Shown: in pieces, positions 1 through 8,412 of the stretch
Layout of the letters: each line of letters starts with the position of its first letter
Position numbering within the stretch: the stretch's first letter is position 1
Assembly (NCBI RefSeq): GCF_019880385.1
Contig: NZ_CP082273.1
Span: forward strand, 3,463,133-3,527,132
Direction of reading: 5' to 3'
Length of the DNA stretch: 64,000 bases
Origin: Nocardioides coralli
GTDB lineage: Bacteria; Actinomycetota; Actinomycetes; Propionibacteriales; Nocardioidaceae
Translations under genes and position numbers: made by a program
The notes under the pieces: model-generated
What the model saw: only the letters and a program-made list of their open reading frames with translations
Told to the model about the DNA's origin: nothing
Database searches by the model: none

Positions 1-1
1 C

Positions 2-3000
2 GAGGAGTCCGCCCGGCTGCGCTTCACCTACGACCACGCGTCCCACCGGATCGCGGTGGCGCCGGCCGAGCTCGGCGGTCCGGTCGGTCCCGGTGACCGC
101 GCCCTCGCGCAGGACAGCCTCCGCAACGACCTGACCCGTGAGCAGTTCTACTTCGTCATGGCCGACCGCTTCGAGAACGGGGACCCGAGCAACGACGACG
201 CCGGCATCGAGGGCGGGCGGCTGCAGTCCGGCTACGACCCGACCGCCACGGGCTTCTACCACGGCGGCGACCTGCAGGGCATCCTCGACCGCCTCGACTA
301 CATCGAGGGGCTCGGCACCACGGCGATCTGGCTCACCCCGTCGTTCAAGAACAAGCCGGTGCAGGGCGACCCGGGCAGCGAGTCGGCCGGGTACCACGGC
401 TACTGGATCACCGACTTCACCCAGATCGACCCGCACCTGGGCAGCAACGAGGAGATGCGCGCGCTCGTCGACGCGGCCCACGACCGGGGGATGAAGGTCT
501 TCTTCGACATCATCACCAACCACACCGCCGACGTGATCACCTACGACCGGGGCGAGTACGACGCCAACGGCAACCTGCCCTACGTCTCCACCGAGGCCGA
601 GCCCTACCGCGACGCCGACGGCAACGCCTTCGACGACCGCGACCACGCCGACGGTGACCCGCCGTTCCCGCCGGTCGACCTCGACTCCTTCCCCTACCGG
701 CCGCAGGTGCCGCCCGGCGAGGAGGACGCGAAGGTCCCCGCGTGGCTCAACGACCCCACGCTCTACCACAACCGTGGGACCTCGACCTTCGCCGGCGAGA
801 GCAACACCTACGGCGACTTCCCCTCCGGCCCCTACTCCTCGCTCGACGACCTCTGGACCGAGCACCCGCAGGTCGTCGACGGGATGACCGACATCTACCG
901 GACGTGGGTGCGCGAGGTCGGGATCGACGGCTTCCGGATCGACACCGTCAAGCACGTCAACACCGAGTTCTGGCAGCAGTTCGCCCCTGCCCTCACCGAC
1001 TATGCGGCCGAGCAGGGCAACGACGACTTCTTCATGTTCGGCGAGGTCTACGACGCCAACCCCGAGTTCGTCTCGCAGTACACCACCGAGGGCCGCCTGC
1101 AGGCCGCCGCCGACTTCGGCTTCCAGGCCAGTGCCACCGGCTTCGCGAAGGGAGCCGCCACCACGGGGCTGCGCGACTTCTTCGCCTCCGACGACTGGTT
1201 CACCGACGCCGACTCCAACGCCTACCAGCTGCCGACCTTCCTCGGGAACCACGACATGGGACGCATCGGCAGCTTCCTGCGCCAGAACGACGGGAGCTGG
1301 TCGGAGCAGGAGATCCTCGACCGCGACCGTCTCGCCCACAGCCTCATGTACCTCACCCGCGGCCAGCCGGTCGTCTACTACGGCGACGAGCAGGGATTCT
1401 CCGCACCGCCGGACGTGCCGGGCGGCATCGGCGACCAGCGCGCCCGCGAGGACATGTTCCCCAGCCAGGTCGACCTCTACAACGGCTACGACCTGATCGG
1501 GTCCGACGACACGACGGCGACCAGCAACTTCCGGACCCGGCGCCCGCTCTACCGCCACCTCGCGACCCTCTCGCAGCTGCGGGAACGCCACCCAGCACTG
1601 GCCGACGGTGCCCAGGTCCACCGCTACGCCAGCGAGCGTGCGGGTGTCTACGCGTTCAGCCGGATCGACGCCGGCGAGCAGCGCGAGTACGTCGTGGCCG
1701 TCAACAACTCCACCACGGCGAAGTCGGCCAGCTTCGACACCTTCTCCCCGCGGATGCGCTTCCACCGCGTCTGGCCGGATGACCGTCGACGCGGTGGCTC
1801 GCTCCGGAGCGACCGCGAGGGGCGCGTCGACGTGACCGTCCCGCCGCTGGGCTTCCGCGTCTGGCGGGCCAACCGCGCGGTCCGCGCCGACCACACTGCA
1901 CCCGCGCCGAGCTTCACCTCCCCGACAGCCGGCGGGGTCGTCGGTGGTCGCGCCGAGGTCGGGGTCGGCGTCGACAGCGACTCCTTCGTGCAGACGACCC
2001 TCGCGTGGCGGCCGGTCGGCGCCGACGAGTGGCAGGTGCTCGGGACCGACGACCAGGCGCCGTACCGGGTCTTCCACGACGTCCGCGACCTCGCCGACGG
2101 GACTCTCGTCGAGTACCGCGCGGTCACGGAGGACGCCGACGGAGACCTCGGCGCGGCCCAGACGTACGCGCTCGTGGGTGAGCCCGCCGACGACGGCGAG
2201 CCCGGTGGCGGGGGCCCCGTCACCCAGCCCGGTGCGGTGTCGGTGCCCGGAAGCTTCAACAGCGAGCTCGGCTGCACCGGCGGCGCGGGTGGCGACTGGG
2301 ATCCCGCATGCCCGGCGATCGACCTCGCCCTCGACGCCAACGACCAGGTCTGGTCGGCGACCTTCGACGGTGAGCAGACGATCCCCGCCGGCACCTACGG
2401 CTACAAGGCCGCCATCGACGACTCGTGGGACGAGAACTACGGGGCCGGCGGCGTCCGCGACGGCAGCAACATCGAGCTGGCGGCCGACGGTGGGCCGATC
2501 ACGTTCTGGTACAGCCACGCCACGAACTGGGTCACCAACAGCATCGAGACCCCTCACCTCTTCACGGCGCCCGGCAGCTACCAGAGCGAGATCGGCTGCT
2601 CCGGTGACTGGCAACCGGACTGCCTGCGCTCCTGGCTGCAGGACCCCGACGGCGACGGGGTGTGGAGCTTCCGCACCGAGCAGGTCTCGCCGGGGAGCTA
2701 TGAGGTCAAGGCAGCCCAGGACCGCAGCTGGGACACCAACTGGGGTGCCGGCGGTGAGCCCGGTGGCGCCAACATCCCCTTCACCGTCGCGGACGGCGAG
2801 GGCGTGGAGTTCCGCTTCGACGAGGCCACCAAGGTGCTGACCGTCGAGACCTACCCGGCCCAGGGCGGCGGCGGTGGCGGCGGCGAGCCCGACCTGACCG
2901 GCGCCGCGGCCCACTGGCTCTCGCGCGACACGGTCGCGTGGGACCTGCCCGCGGCGCGGCAGGGATGGACCTACCGCCTGCACGCGGCCCCCCGCGGCGG

Positions 3001-5491
3001 CCTCGAGACCGACGCGGAGGCGGTCACCGGTGGCCGGTCCTGGCCGCTCCGGCTCGACCCGGACGGTCTCCCCGCGTCGATGCGCGAGGAGTTCCCCCAC
3101 CTCGCCGGCTTCGAGGCCCTGCAGCTCTCGCACCGGGCTGCCCGGCGCGCCGAGCGCCTGCTCCGCGGCCAGCTCGCGGTCGCGGCCTACGACGACCTCG
3201 GGCGGCTGCGGCGGGCGACCGGCGTCCAGGTGCCGGGCGTGCTCGACGACGTCTACGCCCGCGCGACCCGCGCCGACCTCGGCGTCACCTGGCGTGGGGA
3301 CTCGCCGCGGTTCGCCGTCTGGGCCCCGACCGCCAAGGACGTCGACCTGCTGGTCCGCCCGTCCGGTGCCGGCCAGCGGCGGGTTGCGATGCAGAGGCGA
3401 CGCAACGGCACCTGGACCCTGCGGGGCGACGCAGCCTGGGACCGGGCGCGCTACGCCTACGACGTGCGGGTCTACGCCCCCGGCGAGGGCGCGGTCGTCG
3501 ACAACGTCGTCACCGACCCCTACTCGCTGGCGCTGACCGCCGACTCCCGGCGCTCGGTCGTGGTGGACCTCGACGACCGCGACCTGGCGCCGCGGGGCTG
3601 GGAGTCGCTGACCAAGCCGGCGCTCGCGCAGCCGGAGGACACCTCGGTCTACGAGCTCCACGTGCGCGACTTCTCGGCGACCGACGAGACCGTCCCGGAG
3701 CCCGACCGGGGCACCTACCGCGCTTTCACGCGGACCGGCAGCGACGGCATGGGGCACCTCCGGTCGCTGGCAGACGCCGGCCTCACCACGGTCCACCTGC
3801 TGCCGACCTACGACCTCGCGACGGCGCCGGAGCGTCGGTCCGACCAGGCCCGCCCCGCCTGTGACCTGCCCTCGTTCGGCCCGGCGGCCACCGAGCAGCA
3901 GGCCTGCATCGGTGAGGTCCGCGAGGACGACGCGTTCAACTGGGGCTACGACCCGTGGCACTACACGACGCCGGAGGGCTCCTACAGCAGCGACCCGGAC
4001 GGCACGGCCCGGACCCGGGAGTACCGGTCGATGGTGCAGGCGCTCAACCGCAGCGGGCTGCGGGTCGTGGCCGACGTCGTCTACAACCACACCTTCGCGT
4101 CCGGGCAGGACCCGAAGTCGGTGCTCGACCGGATCGTGCCGGGCTACTACCACCGGCTCGACGTCACCACCGGGGAGGTCGCGACGTCCACGTGCTGCCC
4201 CAACACCGCCTCGGAGCACGCGATGATGGAGAAGCTGATGGTCGACTCCGTGCTCACGTGGGCGCGGGACTACAAGCTCGACGGCTTCCGGTTCGACCTG
4301 ATGGGTCACCACTCGCTGGCCACGATGCAGCGCATCCGCGAGGAGCTCGACCGGCTGACCGTGCGCCGGGACGGCGTCGACGGCCAGTCGATCTACGTCT
4401 ACGGGGAGGGCTGGAACTTCGGCGAGGTGGCCGACGGCGCCCGCTTCGTGCAGGCCACGCAGCCGAACCTGGCGGGCACCGGGATCGGGTCCTTCAACGA
4501 CCGGATGCGCGACGCCGTCCACGGCGGCAGCCCCTTCGACACCGACCCCCGGATCCAGGGCTTCGGCACCGGGCTGGTCAGCGACCCCAACGGTTCCGAC
4601 GCCAACGGCGACGAGGTCTCCCAGCGCGAGCGGCTGCTCTACTACCAGGACCGGATCAAGGTCGGGCTCGCCGGGAACCTGCGTGACTACGCCTTCGTGG
4701 ACCGCACCGGCAACCAGACCACCGGCGGGGAGCTCGACCAGACGGGGTACGCCGCCGACCCGGCCGAGACCGTCAACTACGTCGACGCACACGACAACCA
4801 GACGCTGTTCGACCTGACCGCGCTGAAGATGGATCCCGCCGCCACCCGCGAGGAACGGGCGCGCATGAACACGGTGTCGCAGGCGACCGTCGCCCTCTCC
4901 CAGGGGGTCGCGTTCTGGCACGCCGGCACCGACCTGCTGCGTTCGAAGTCGCTGGACCGCGACTCCTACGACTCCGGCGACTGGTTCAACCGCGTCGACT
5001 GGAGCGGCGAGGAGAACACCTTCGGGTCCGGGCTGCCGCCCGCGTGGCGCAACGAGGAGTCGTGGAGCTTCCACCGGCCGCTGCTCGAGCGGGCCGGCGA
5101 CGTACGTCCGAGCGCCGCCGACATGCGAGCGGCGCGCGACCGGGCGGCCGAGCTCCTCCGGCTGCGCTACGCCTCGCCGCTGTTCCGGCTCGGCAGCGCG
5201 GAGGAGATCCAGGCGCGGCTCAGCTTCCCCGACGGCGGCCCCGGACAGCCGCTCGGCGTGATCGTCATGCACGTCGACGACCGCGCCGGCGCCGACCTCG
5301 ACCCGGAGGTCGAGGAGCTCGTCGTGGTCTTCAACGCCACGCCCGAGGCCACCGAGGTCGCCCTCGAGGGCGACGGTTGGGAGCTCCACCCGGTCCAGGC
5401 GGCGGGGTCGGACCCGGTGGTCAAAGAGACCGCCGTGGCCGGTGGCGCGGCCACCGTGCCGGGTCGGACGGTGGCGGTGCTGGCGCGCTGA
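2..5491 (+). CDS. Pullulanase-type amylopullulanase with two GH13 modules, 5' end outside window
   Basis: Secreted glycoside hydrolase for starch, pullulan or glycogen. The open frame runs in from the left edge without a start, so the signal peptide and N-terminus are missing; GTG at 56 is only an internal codon. Numbering from 56: a first GH13 alpha-amylase-type module covers about residues 15-620, with nucleophile D296 (GFRIDTVKH), acid/base E330 (MFGEVYD) and D400 (GNHDMG). Two X25-type beta modules follow at about 725-825 and 835-935, each with Cys pairs. After a Gly-rich linker come a CBM48-like domain (about 1070-1190) and a second, pullulanase-type GH13 module with D1414 (GFRFDLMGHH), E1451 (YGEGWNF) and D1580 (VDAHDN). 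The residues before 56 (RLRFTYDHASHRIAV) look like the end of a third X25 module. Such proteins are known to cut both alpha-1,4 and alpha-1,6 links; which module does which is inferred. Confidence 0.9.
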   Translation, partial: EESARLRFTYDHASHRIAVAPAELGGPVGPGDRALAQDSLRNDLTREQFYFVMADRFENGDPSNDDAGIEGGRLQSGYDPTATGFYHGGDLQGILDRLDYIEGLGTTAIWLTPSFKNKPVQGDPGSESAGYHGYWITDFTQIDPHLGSNEEMRALVDAAHDRGMKVFFDIITNHTADVITYDRGEYDANGNLPYVSTEAEPYRDADGNAFDDRDHADGDPPFPPVDLDSFPYRPQVPPGEEDAKVPAWLNDPTLYHNRGTSTFAGESNTYGDFPSGPYSSLDDLWTEHPQVVDGMTDIYRTWVREVGIDGFRIDTVKHVNTEFWQQFAPALTDYAAEQGNDDFFMFGEVYDANPEFVSQYTTEGRLQAAADFGFQASATGFAKGAATTGLRDFFASDDWFTDADSNAYQLPTFLGNHDMGRIGSFLRQNDGSWSEQEILDRDRLAHSLMYLTRGQPVVYYGDEQGFSAPPDVPGGIGDQRAREDMFPSQVDLYNGYDLIGSDDTTATSNFRTRRPLYRHLATLSQLRERHPALADGAQVHRYASERAGVYAFSRIDAGEQREYVVAVNNSTTAKSASFDTFSPRMRFHRVWPDDRRRGGSLRSDREGRVDVTVPPLGFRVWRANRAVRADHTAPAPSFTSPTAGGVVGGRAEVGVGVDSDSFVQTTLAWRPVGADEWQVLGTDDQAPYRVFHDVRDLADGTLVEYRAVTEDADGDLGAAQTYALVGEPADDGEPGGGGPVTQPGAVSVPGSFNSELGCTGGAGGDWDPACPAIDLALDANDQVWSATFDGEQTIPAGTYGYKAAIDDSWDENYGAGGVRDGSNIELAADGGPITFWYSHATNWVTNSIETPHLFTAPGSYQSEIGCSGDWQPDCLRSWLQDPDGDGVWSFRTEQVSPGSYEVKAAQDRSWDTNWGAGGEPGGANIPFTVADGEGVEFRFDEATKVLTVETYPAQGGGGGGGEPDLTGAAAHWLSRDTVAWDLPAARQGWTYRLHAAPRGGLETDAEAVTGGRSWPLRLDPDGLPASMREEFPHLAGFEALQLSHRAARRAERLLRGQLAVAAYDDLGRLRRATGVQVPGVLDDVYARATRADLGVTWRGDSPRFAVWAPTAKDVDLLVRPSGAGQRRVAMQRRRNGTWTLRGDAAWDRARYAYDVRVYAPGEGAVVDNVVTDPYSLALTADSRRSVVVDLDDRDLAPRGWESLTKPALAQPEDTSVYELHVRDFSATDETVPEPDRGTYRAFTRTGSDGMGHLRSLADAGLTTVHLLPTYDLATAPERRSDQARPACDLPSFGPAATEQQACIGEVREDDAFNWGYDPWHYTTPEGSYSSDPDGTARTREYRSMVQALNRSGLRVVADVVYNHTFASGQDPKSVLDRIVPGYYHRLDVTTGEVATSTCCPNTASEHAMMEKLMVDSVLTWARDYKLDGFRFDLMGHHSLATMQRIREELDRLTVRRDGVDGQSIYVYGEGWNFGEVADGARFVQATQPNLAGTGIGSFNDRMRDAVHGGSPFDTDPRIQGFGTGLVSDPNGSDANGDEVSQRERLLYYQDRIKVGLAGNLRDYAFVDRTGNQTTGGELDQTGYAADPAETVNYVDAHDNQTLFDLTALKMDPAATREERARMNTVSQATVALSQGVAFWHAGTDLLRSKSLDRDSYDSGDWFNRVDWSGEENTFGSGLPPAWRNEESWSFHRPLLERAGDVRPSAADMRAARDRAAELLRLRYASPLFRLGSAEEIQARLSFPDGGPGQPLGVIVMHVDDRAGADLDPEVEELVVVFNATPEATEVALEGDGWELHPVQAAGSDPVVKETAVAGGAATVPGRTVAVLAR

Positions 5492-5558
5492 GGTGCCCCT
5501 TACTGGAAGTGTCCGATTTGGCTGGGACTGCGGCGCAGCGAACGCGATGCCGCCATCC

Positions 5559-5575
5559 GCTCAGCGGCATGAGCG
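5559..5575. repeat. Palindromic repeat, copy 1, left of the small membrane gene
   Basis: GCTCAGCGGCATGAGCG matches the copy at 5891-5907 at 16 of 17 positions. CCGCTC (5557-5562) can pair with GAGCGG (5571-5576), so it may also serve as a weak terminator for the amylopullulanase gene. Confidence 0.45.
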
Positions 5576-5610
5576 GTCACCACTCCCGCGGGTGTGCGCT
5601 GCTGGCTACC

Positions 5611-5793
5611 TCATCGTTTGCTCGGCCTGATGAGACTCACGGCAATCAGAGCAACGCCCGCGGTGGCGGCGAGCAGCGCGATCCCGTTCCCGATCAGCGC
5701 GTGCGTGCCACCGTTCGACACACGGGTCCAGTACCACCACTCGATGCCGGCGACGCACAGCAAAGCCAAGCCTTGCTTCGTCTGGGAACTCAC
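5611..5793 (-). CDS. Small two-helix membrane protein, hypothetical
   Basis: 60 residues, family not recognised. It starts with GTG at 5793, preceded by GAGG eight bases upstream. Two hydrophobic segments are visible, about residues 7-24 (rich in Leu, Ala, Ile and Trp) and 34-54, followed by a basic tail ending RPSKR. The composition looks like a real inner-membrane miniprotein rather than a chance frame. The surrounding region (5.49-5.95 kb) is visibly less GC-rich than its neighbours, and two nearly identical palindromes sit on either side, so it may be recently acquired. An overlapping 126-residue frame (5606-5986) is Arg- and Ala-rich and looks like a shadow. No function is proposed. Confidence 0.45.
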   Translation of the reverse strand: MSSQTKQGLALLCVAGIEWWYWTRVSNGGTHALIGNGIALLAATAGVALIAVSLIRPSKR

Positions 5794-5886
5794 CGCCTAG
5801 ACCTCGCATATAGGGAAGCTCGCGGTTCACGTCGCACCAGAGCAGGCTACAAACTGCGCGCAGTCGCCGAGCAAGATTCGCGAGAA

Positions 5887-5910
5887 GCACGCTCATCGGC
5901 ATGAGCGTGC
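5887..5910. terminator. Hairpin downstream of the SurA-like gene; palindromic repeat copy 2
   Basis: A perfect 10-bp stem GCACGCTCAT / ATGAGCGTGC closes a 4-nt loop CGGC. It lies about 45 nt after the stop of the leftward SurA-like gene, and the minus strand continues TTCTCG. Its core repeats the sequence at 5559-5575. Confidence 0.5.
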
Positions 5911-5954
5911 GCCTCTCCGCAGCCGCATTCGACCAGGAGATAGGACACGCCCAA

Positions 5955-6677
5955 TTAGACGTGCAGGGTGATCTCGGCGTCCTCACGGAGGGAGTCGAGG
6001 AGAGCCCTGGCCGCCTCCGACTCCTTCTGCGAGGCGACCTGGGCCTCGAGCTGGGGACGGATCTGCTTCAGCGGCGGCACCTGCTGACCACCCTGGCCGC
6101 CGGACTGCTGGGACAGCTGGTCATAGAGCGCGCGGACCTCCTTGTCGGAGGCCGCGACCTCGCCTGCCTCGTCGGCCACGAGCAGGTCGAACCGGGTCTG
6201 CTGCGTCGCCTGCTCGTCGATCTCCTCGCTGTCGAGGCCCTGCTTCTCCAGTGCGGACACCAGCTCCTCGGCTGACGCCAGGCCGCTCTGCCCCGCGAGC
6301 TCGGTCAGCGTCGCCTCGACCTGCTGGTCGGTGGGGTCGATGCCGCGCCGCTCCGCCTCCTGGGAGAGCAGCTCCTCGTTGACCAGGCTCTGCACGACCT
6401 CGTCGGTGAGCTGCTCGGCGCCCGGCTGCTCGCCGCCGCCCGAGGCCTGCGCCTGCCGGGCAAGAGCCTGCTCCCGCGCCCGGTAGGCCTCGACGAAGTC
6501 GGCCTCGGGGATCTCGGTGCCGTTGACCTCGGCCACCACGTCGGGGACGTCCGGTACGCCGGCGCTCCCCTCGGCGGCCGGCGCGGGCTCGGAGTCGTCG
6601 CGGCTGGCGAGGACACCCCACGCCGTACCGCCTGCCAGGAGCAGGACGAGGGCCAGGGCCAGGGTCTTCTTCAACAA
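5955..6677 (-). CDS. SurA N-terminal domain protein, membrane-anchored chaperone
   Basis: Probable extracytoplasmic folding chaperone. An N-terminal hydrophobic helix (KKTLALALVLLLAGG) acts as signal or anchor. It is followed by an acidic, Pro/Ala-rich linker and a SurA-like helical region beginning DVVAEVNGTEIPEADFVEAY, with the usual pattern of short helices (LVNEELLSQEAERRGI). No parvulin peptidyl-prolyl isomerase domain follows; the remainder is charged helix up to the C-terminal EITLHV, so only the chaperone part is present. The start chosen is TTG at 6677, with GAGGTGAG eight bases upstream. GTG at 6686 and GTG at 6740 are open alternatives without good ribosome-binding sites. It stands alone, with its own terminator hairpin at 5887-5910. 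Confidence 0.75.
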   Translation of the reverse strand: MLKKTLALALVLLLAGGTAWGVLASRDDSEPAPAAEGSAGVPDVPDVVAEVNGTEIPEADFVEAYRAREQALARQAQASGGGEQPGAEQLTDEVVQSLVNEELLSQEAERRGIDPTDQQVEATLTELAGQSGLASAEELVSALEKQGLDSEEIDEQATQQTRFDLLVADEAGEVAASDKEVRALYDQLSQQSGGQGGQQVPPLKQIRPQLEAQVASQKESEAARALLDSLREDAEITLHV

Positions 6678-6810
6678 CTCACTCACCTCGGTGGGGAAGA
6701 CAACCCGAGCCACGGTACGGACCCTGCGCAAGGGCGTCACATCGACGGGGGCCGCCCGCGGCGAGGCGTGAGCCGGGTCACGGCGGGGGCGTCCACGACG
6801 TGGACGACCC

Positions 6811-6836
6811 GGAATCCGCGACGGGTACGACGGGTT
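6811..6836 (+). promoter_or_regulatory. SigR/SigH-type promoter for the peroxiredoxin gene
   Basis: GGAAT (6811-6815), exactly 18 bases, then GTT (6834-6836). This fits the disulfide-stress sigma factor consensus GGAAY-N18-GTT known from Streptomyces SigR and mycobacterial SigH. Transcription would start near 6842, leaving a leader of about 45 nt. Confidence 0.65.
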
Positions 6837-6886
6837 TCAACCATCGACGGAGCACGACGTACCCGACGGATCGGAGCACTCCTCCC

Positions 6887-7396
6887 ATGATCACCCCCCA
6901 GTCCCCCGCCCCTGCCCTCGACCTGCCGCTGGTCTCCGGGGGCAGGTTCCGGCTCAGCGAGCAGCAGCCCGAGGCGTTCACCATGATCGTCTTCTACCGC
7001 GGCCTGCACTGCCCGGTGTGCCGCAAGCAGCTCAGCGAGCTCGACCGCAGGCTCGACGACCTGCGTGACGCCGGCCTCGAGGTCGTGGCGGTGAGCGGCG
7101 ACGACGAGGACCGGGCACGGCGCAGCGTCGAGGACTGGCGACTCGACCGGCTCCCGGTCGCCTACGGGCAGGACGTGGAGTCGATGCGCGAGTGGGGGCT
7201 CTTCGTGAGCAAGGCCGTCAAGGACGGCGAGCCGGACCTGTTCGGTGAGCCCGGGATGTTCCTGGTCAAGCCCGACGGCACCGTTTTCTGGCAGGTCCTC
7301 TCCTCGATGCCCTTCGCCCGGCCGCACGTCGACGACGTCCTCGCCGGTGTCTCGTTCGTGCTCGAGAACGACTACCCGGCGCGCGGCGAGGCCTGA
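6887..7396 (+). CDS. Peroxiredoxin-like AhpC/TSA family protein
   Basis: 169-residue thioredoxin-fold protein, probably a cytosolic thiol peroxidase. The active-site region reads FYRGLHCPVCRKQLSEL, giving a CPVC pair at about residues 41-44 where peroxiredoxin-like proteins carry TxxC or CxxC. The typical C-terminal substrate strand follows (GMFLVKPDGTVFWQ). The start is ATG 6887, with GGAG ten bases upstream. The frame extends to 6800, but a GGAAT-N18-GTT promoter lies inside that extension, which supports the shorter start. The same promoter type precedes trxB and trxA in this window, so it is probably induced by thiol oxidation. Substrate and electron donor are not shown by sequence; bacterioferritin-comigratory-type or arylsulfotransferase-like variants of the fold remain possible. 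Confidence 0.82.
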   Translation: MITPQSPAPALDLPLVSGGRFRLSEQQPEAFTMIVFYRGLHCPVCRKQLSELDRRLDDLRDAGLEVVAVSGDDEDRARRSVEDWRLDRLPVAYGQDVESMREWGLFVSKAVKDGEPDLFGEPGMFLVKPDGTVFWQVLSSMPFARPHVDDVLAGVSFVLENDYPARGEA

Positions 7397-7429
7397 GGAC
7401 GGAGCCCGGTCGGTGCCCGGCCGGCCGCT

Positions 7430-8314
7430 TCAGTCGCGGTCGAGCCGGGCCAGCTCCTCCTCGCTCAGGACCAGGTCGGCCGCGGCGGCCGAGTCGGTGA
7501 TCGAACCGGGCCGCTTGGCCCCGGGGATCGGGATCACGACCGGCGACTGGGCCAGCTCCCAGGCGAGGGCGACCTGCTGGGCGCTGACCCCGCGGGCCGC
7601 GGCGACCTCGGCGAAGGCCGGGTGGTGATCGGCGAGCTCCTTGGCGTCGGCGAGCCCACCGAGCGGGCTCCACGGCAGGAACGCCAGGCCCAGCTCCTCG
7701 CACACGTCGATCTCGGGGCGGCTGCTGCGGAAGCGGGGGCTGAACTCGTTCTGAACGCTCACCAGCCGGTCGCCGAGCACCTTGTGGGCCGCGCGGATCT
7801 GGTCGGGGTCGGCGTTGGACAGGCCGATCATCCGCACCTTCCCCGTGCCGGCGATCTCCTCCAGGGTGCCGATCACGTCGTCGTAGTCGACGTCGGGATC
7901 GGGACGGTGGTGCTGCCACAGCGCGATCTGCTCCACCCCGAGTCGCCGCAGGCTGGCGTCCACGGCGGCGTGCAGGTGTGCCGGGGAGCTGTCGGTGTCC
8001 CAGCCGCCGCCCTCGGTCCGGACGTGGCCGCCCTTGGTGGCGAGCACCACGCGGTCGCGGACGCCGAGCTCGTCGAGGATGCCGGCCACCAGGAGCTCGT
8101 TGGCGCCCTGGGCGTCGGCGCCCTTCTCCTCGCCGGGGCCGTAGGCGTCGGCGGTGTCGAAGAGGGTGACGCCGGCATCCAGCGCGGCGCGGACGGTGTC
8201 GAGCAGCTGCTCGCGTGGCTGGGTGCCGGTCTGGTCGAAGGTCATCAGCCCCATGCCGATCGCCCCCACCTCGATGCGGCCGACGGTCTCGTTCCCGAGG
8301 TTGCGTGTGTGCAT
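7430..8314 (-). CDS. Aldo/keto reductase
   Basis: 294-residue NADPH-dependent oxidoreductase with the (beta/alpha)8 fold. The N-terminus MHTRNLGNETVGRIEVGAIGMGLMTF is typical of the YajO/Tas-like AKR branch. The family motifs are present: FDTADAYGPGEEKGANELL with catalytic Asp and Tyr, VLATKGGHV with the Lys, and WQHHRPDPDV with the His. A C-terminal cofactor segment (VVIPIPGAKRPG) is also visible. Length is normal. TAGGGT lies six bases upstream of the ATG, so the mRNA may be leaderless. It converges with the peroxiredoxin gene over a 33-bp gap. The substrate, an aldehyde or ketone, cannot be read from sequence. Confidence 0.88.
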   Translation of the reverse strand: MHTRNLGNETVGRIEVGAIGMGLMTFDQTGTQPREQLLDTVRAALDAGVTLFDTADAYGPGEEKGADAQGANELLVAGILDELGVRDRVVLATKGGHVRTEGGGWDTDSSPAHLHAAVDASLRRLGVEQIALWQHHRPDPDVDYDDVIGTLEEIAGTGKVRMIGLSNADPDQIRAAHKVLGDRLVSVQNEFSPRFRSSRPEIDVCEELGLAFLPWSPLGGLADAKELADHHPAFAEVAAARGVSAQQVALAWELAQSPVVIPIPGAKRPGSITDSAAAADLVLSEEELARLDRD

Positions 8315-8320
8315 GGCCCG

Positions 8321-8326
8321 ACCCTA
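8321..8326 (-). promoter_or_regulatory. -10 element of the aldo/keto reductase gene, probably leaderless
   Basis: On the minus strand TAGGGT ends six bases before the ATG at 8314, the spacing seen in leaderless actinobacterial promoters. Confidence 0.45.
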
Positions 8327-8356
8327 CGAGCCCGACCCTGAGGGGGGCACCACAGC

Positions 8357-8389
8357 GCCCCCGAGCCCGGCTGCTCCGGGATCGGGGGC
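8357..8389 (-). terminator. Terminator after the first flavoprotein gene
   Basis: GCCCCCGAGCCCGG and CCGGGATCGGGGGC pair at 13 of 14 positions around a 5-nt loop, starting 24 nt past the leftward flavoprotein stop. There is no U-tract, which is common in high-GC actinobacteria. Confidence 0.55.
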
Positions 8390-8412
8390 GGCTGCGGTGG
8401 TGGTGCGGTGGG

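Noticed and set aside
6800..6886. N-terminal extension of the peroxiredoxin gene
   Set aside because: Contains the SigR-type promoter and no ribosome-binding site; the fold starts at ATG 6887.
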